From: Microvirga pakistanensis
GTDB lineage: Bacteria; Pseudomonadota; Alphaproteobacteria; Rhizobiales; Beijerinckiaceae
Length of the DNA stretch: 64,000 bases
Direction: 5' to 3'
Assembly: GCF_004458765.1 (NCBI RefSeq)
Contig: NZ_SPJX01000108.1
Span: 124,001 to 188,000, forward strand
Positions 63,080 through 64,000 of this stretch are shown one piece after another. Both the position numbers and the translations under genes were made by a program. The notes below the pieces were generated by a model. It ran no database searches. It was not told the origin of the DNA and worked only from the letters and a program-made list of their open reading frames with translations. Numbering within the stretch: position 1 is the stretch's first letter; each line of letters opens with the position of its first letter.

Positions 63080-63525
63080 CCATCAGGGAGAGATGTAAGC
63101 CCGTCCAGTCGCCCGCCGATTATCTCACGCGCTAATGGCCATCCTCCGACATCCGCTGCATCTCAGGTCGTTGAGTGCACTTGCTTGGCCTAGGGGCTGA
63201 CTTCTAGCCAAACTGACTTTCAATCCGAGGGTCCCGGGTTCGAGTCCCAGCGCGCTCACCAAATTCTCTTAAGCACTTAGCTGCCGATCGGGTTTGGTCC
63301 TGCTTCCCAGAAAACCGGATCGGGAGGCGTATGGGAAGCAAGCTCAACTAAGTGAGCTTTTCTCCTGCTATTGCGTTGGTTCACCCGCAGGTCGAACCCT
63401 ACTGCCAGAATCAACGAACGTCGGGATTCAGCCAGAGAGCGGACCTTGTTACGGTCGCGCTGAATGGCTCAGATTGGCCCGAAGGCGACCTTGTAAGTCG
63501 TGCAAGAAGGGCTTCATATTCTTTG
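63080..63525. other. Gap with a tRNA-like 3' end
   Basis: No coding frame of note. The only structure is the tRNA-like 3' half at 63212-63261, listed separately. Confidence 0.45.
63212..63261 (+). repeat. tRNA 3'-half, possible integration site (att)
   Basis: The sequence contains CTGACTTTCAATCCGA (anticodon-arm-like), then GGGTTCGAGTCCC at 63236-63248 (T arm) and GCGCGCTCACCA ending at 63261 with an encoded CCA. The 5' half, with D arm and matching acceptor strand, was not found upstream. A tRNA 3' half without its 5' half is the usual mark left by an integrase-type island. The anticodon arm resembles tRNA-Lys, though the triplet reads TTC. Confidence 0.55.
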
Positions 63526-64000
63526 TCAAAAGGGTATTGACTGACCGTCCAAGGCAAAAAACTGGCCAGTGTGCGCCGTTGTCAGGGCGTCCGTAACAGC
63601 GAGCAGCCGCTCGGCCGAATACGACGGCGAAAACACCTTCCCGACCTTGCTGCCAGGCTGAAAGGGATGGCTCAGAACCGTGTCAACGGTTCCTGGGTGG
63701 AGGGCGACGCAGACGGCTTCCGGCCTTTGGCGGCCTAGTTCAATCGCGAAGGTTCGCACAAACTGGTTCAGGGCCGCCTTCGACGCCCGGTAGCCATACC
63801 ACCCCCCGAGCCGGTTGTCCTCGATGCTGCCGACACGCGCAGAGAGGACAGCAAAGACGCTTTTGCCCGTCTTCGGCAAAAGCGGAAGCATATGCTTGCC
63901 GACGAGGGCCGGACCGATTGCATTGATCCGGAAGCTCCGCAGGAGATGCTCTGGATCGAGGGCGCGATAGGTCTTCTCGGGCTGGAGAGTGGCATCGTGG
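63526..64000 (-). CDS. Short-chain dehydrogenase/reductase, partial (start beyond right edge)
   Basis: About 157 residues run from the window edge to TAA/TGA at 63526. The frame from the edge reads HDATLQPEKTYRALDPEHLL, then SFRINAIGPALVGKHMLPLL, and the active site GGWYGYRASKAALNQFVRTF has the Tyr-x-x-x-Lys pair. VFAVLSARVGSIEDNRLG carries the catalytic Ser region and VALHPGTVDTVLSHPF the usual PG motif. It is related to C-factor/CsgA-like SDRs. The NAD-binding Gly-rich N-terminus lies outside. Substrate unknown. Confidence 0.88.
   Translation of the reverse strand, partial: HDATLQPEKTYRALDPEHLLRSFRINAIGPALVGKHMLPLLPKTGKSVFAVLSARVGSIEDNRLGGWYGYRASKAALNQFVRTFAIELGRQRPEAVCVALHPGTVDTVLSHPFQPGSKVGKVFSPSYSAERLLAVTDALTTAHTGQFFALDGQSIPF

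Noticed and set aside
1-64000. CRISPR array
   Set aside because: No set of regularly spaced 20-40 bp direct repeats was seen; the 17-19 base TGATCA spacing is too short.

Overview
The window looks like accessory DNA (megaplasmid or genomic island) of a GC-rich alphaproteobacterium, probably order Hyphomicrobiales. The pointers are a SWIB-domain mini-protein, a DUF1612/HTH relative, IS6-family elements, rhizobial-type palindromic repeats, and opine/amine catabolic genes. No rRNA, complete tRNA, CRISPR array or replication origin was recognised. Genus is not decidable from the sequence alone.

Layout. (1) 1-12.6 kb is a patchwork: the 3' end of a GMC oxidoreductase and an iron-dependent alcohol dehydrogenase; an IS6-family element with a nonsense-broken transposase that has cut a DUF1612 gene; a TetR regulator divergent from a DevBCA-type exporter, with two identical-architecture palindromes flanking and overlapping the promoter; a truncated MFS gene; a class III nucleotidyl cyclase; and small genes (DUF1801, SWIB, hypotheticals). 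(2) 12.6-28.5 kb is catabolic module I: a HAD type II hydrolase, a LysR regulator, a three-gene opine-oxidase/HcnABC-like amino acid dehydrogenase, an ATP-dependent hydantoinase pair (HyuB/HyuA), a GNAT, a PuuB-like flavin oxidase and a spermidine/putrescine-type ABC importer. (3) 29.1-53.2 kb is catabolic module II: a second HyuB/HyuA pair, a two-domain GNAT, an M20 deacetylase, a hydroxyacid dehydrogenase, a cupin, two aldehyde dehydrogenases, a tartrate/isopropylmalate-type dehydrogenase, a second PuuB-like oxidase, a second HAD, a second two-domain GNAT, a class III aminotransferase, a third HAD, a dipeptide-type ABC importer with fused ATPases and an Lrp/AsnC regulator. A further flavin oxidase and dadA (next to an alanine racemase scrap) follow. 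(4) 56.4-64 kb is a graveyard: an IS6 fragment, an EAL fragment, a MarC-pyruvate kinase chimera, a likely plasmid/phage ATPase tail, inverted repeats and a tRNA-like 3' half, mixed with an apparently intact DUF1772 protein, methyltransferase, M15 peptidase, secreted protein and the start-less end of a short-chain dehydrogenase.

How the genes work together (inference). Modules I and II repeat the same parts: importer, flavin amine/amino-acid oxidase, HyuA/HyuB, HAD type II and GNAT. They most plausibly import an N-substituted amino compound (opine-, polyamine- or hydantoin-like), open or oxidise it, and pass aldehydes and keto acids through ALDH, SSADH-like, aminotransferase and 2-hydroxyacid dehydrogenase steps into central metabolism. 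The exact substrate cannot be read from the sequence.
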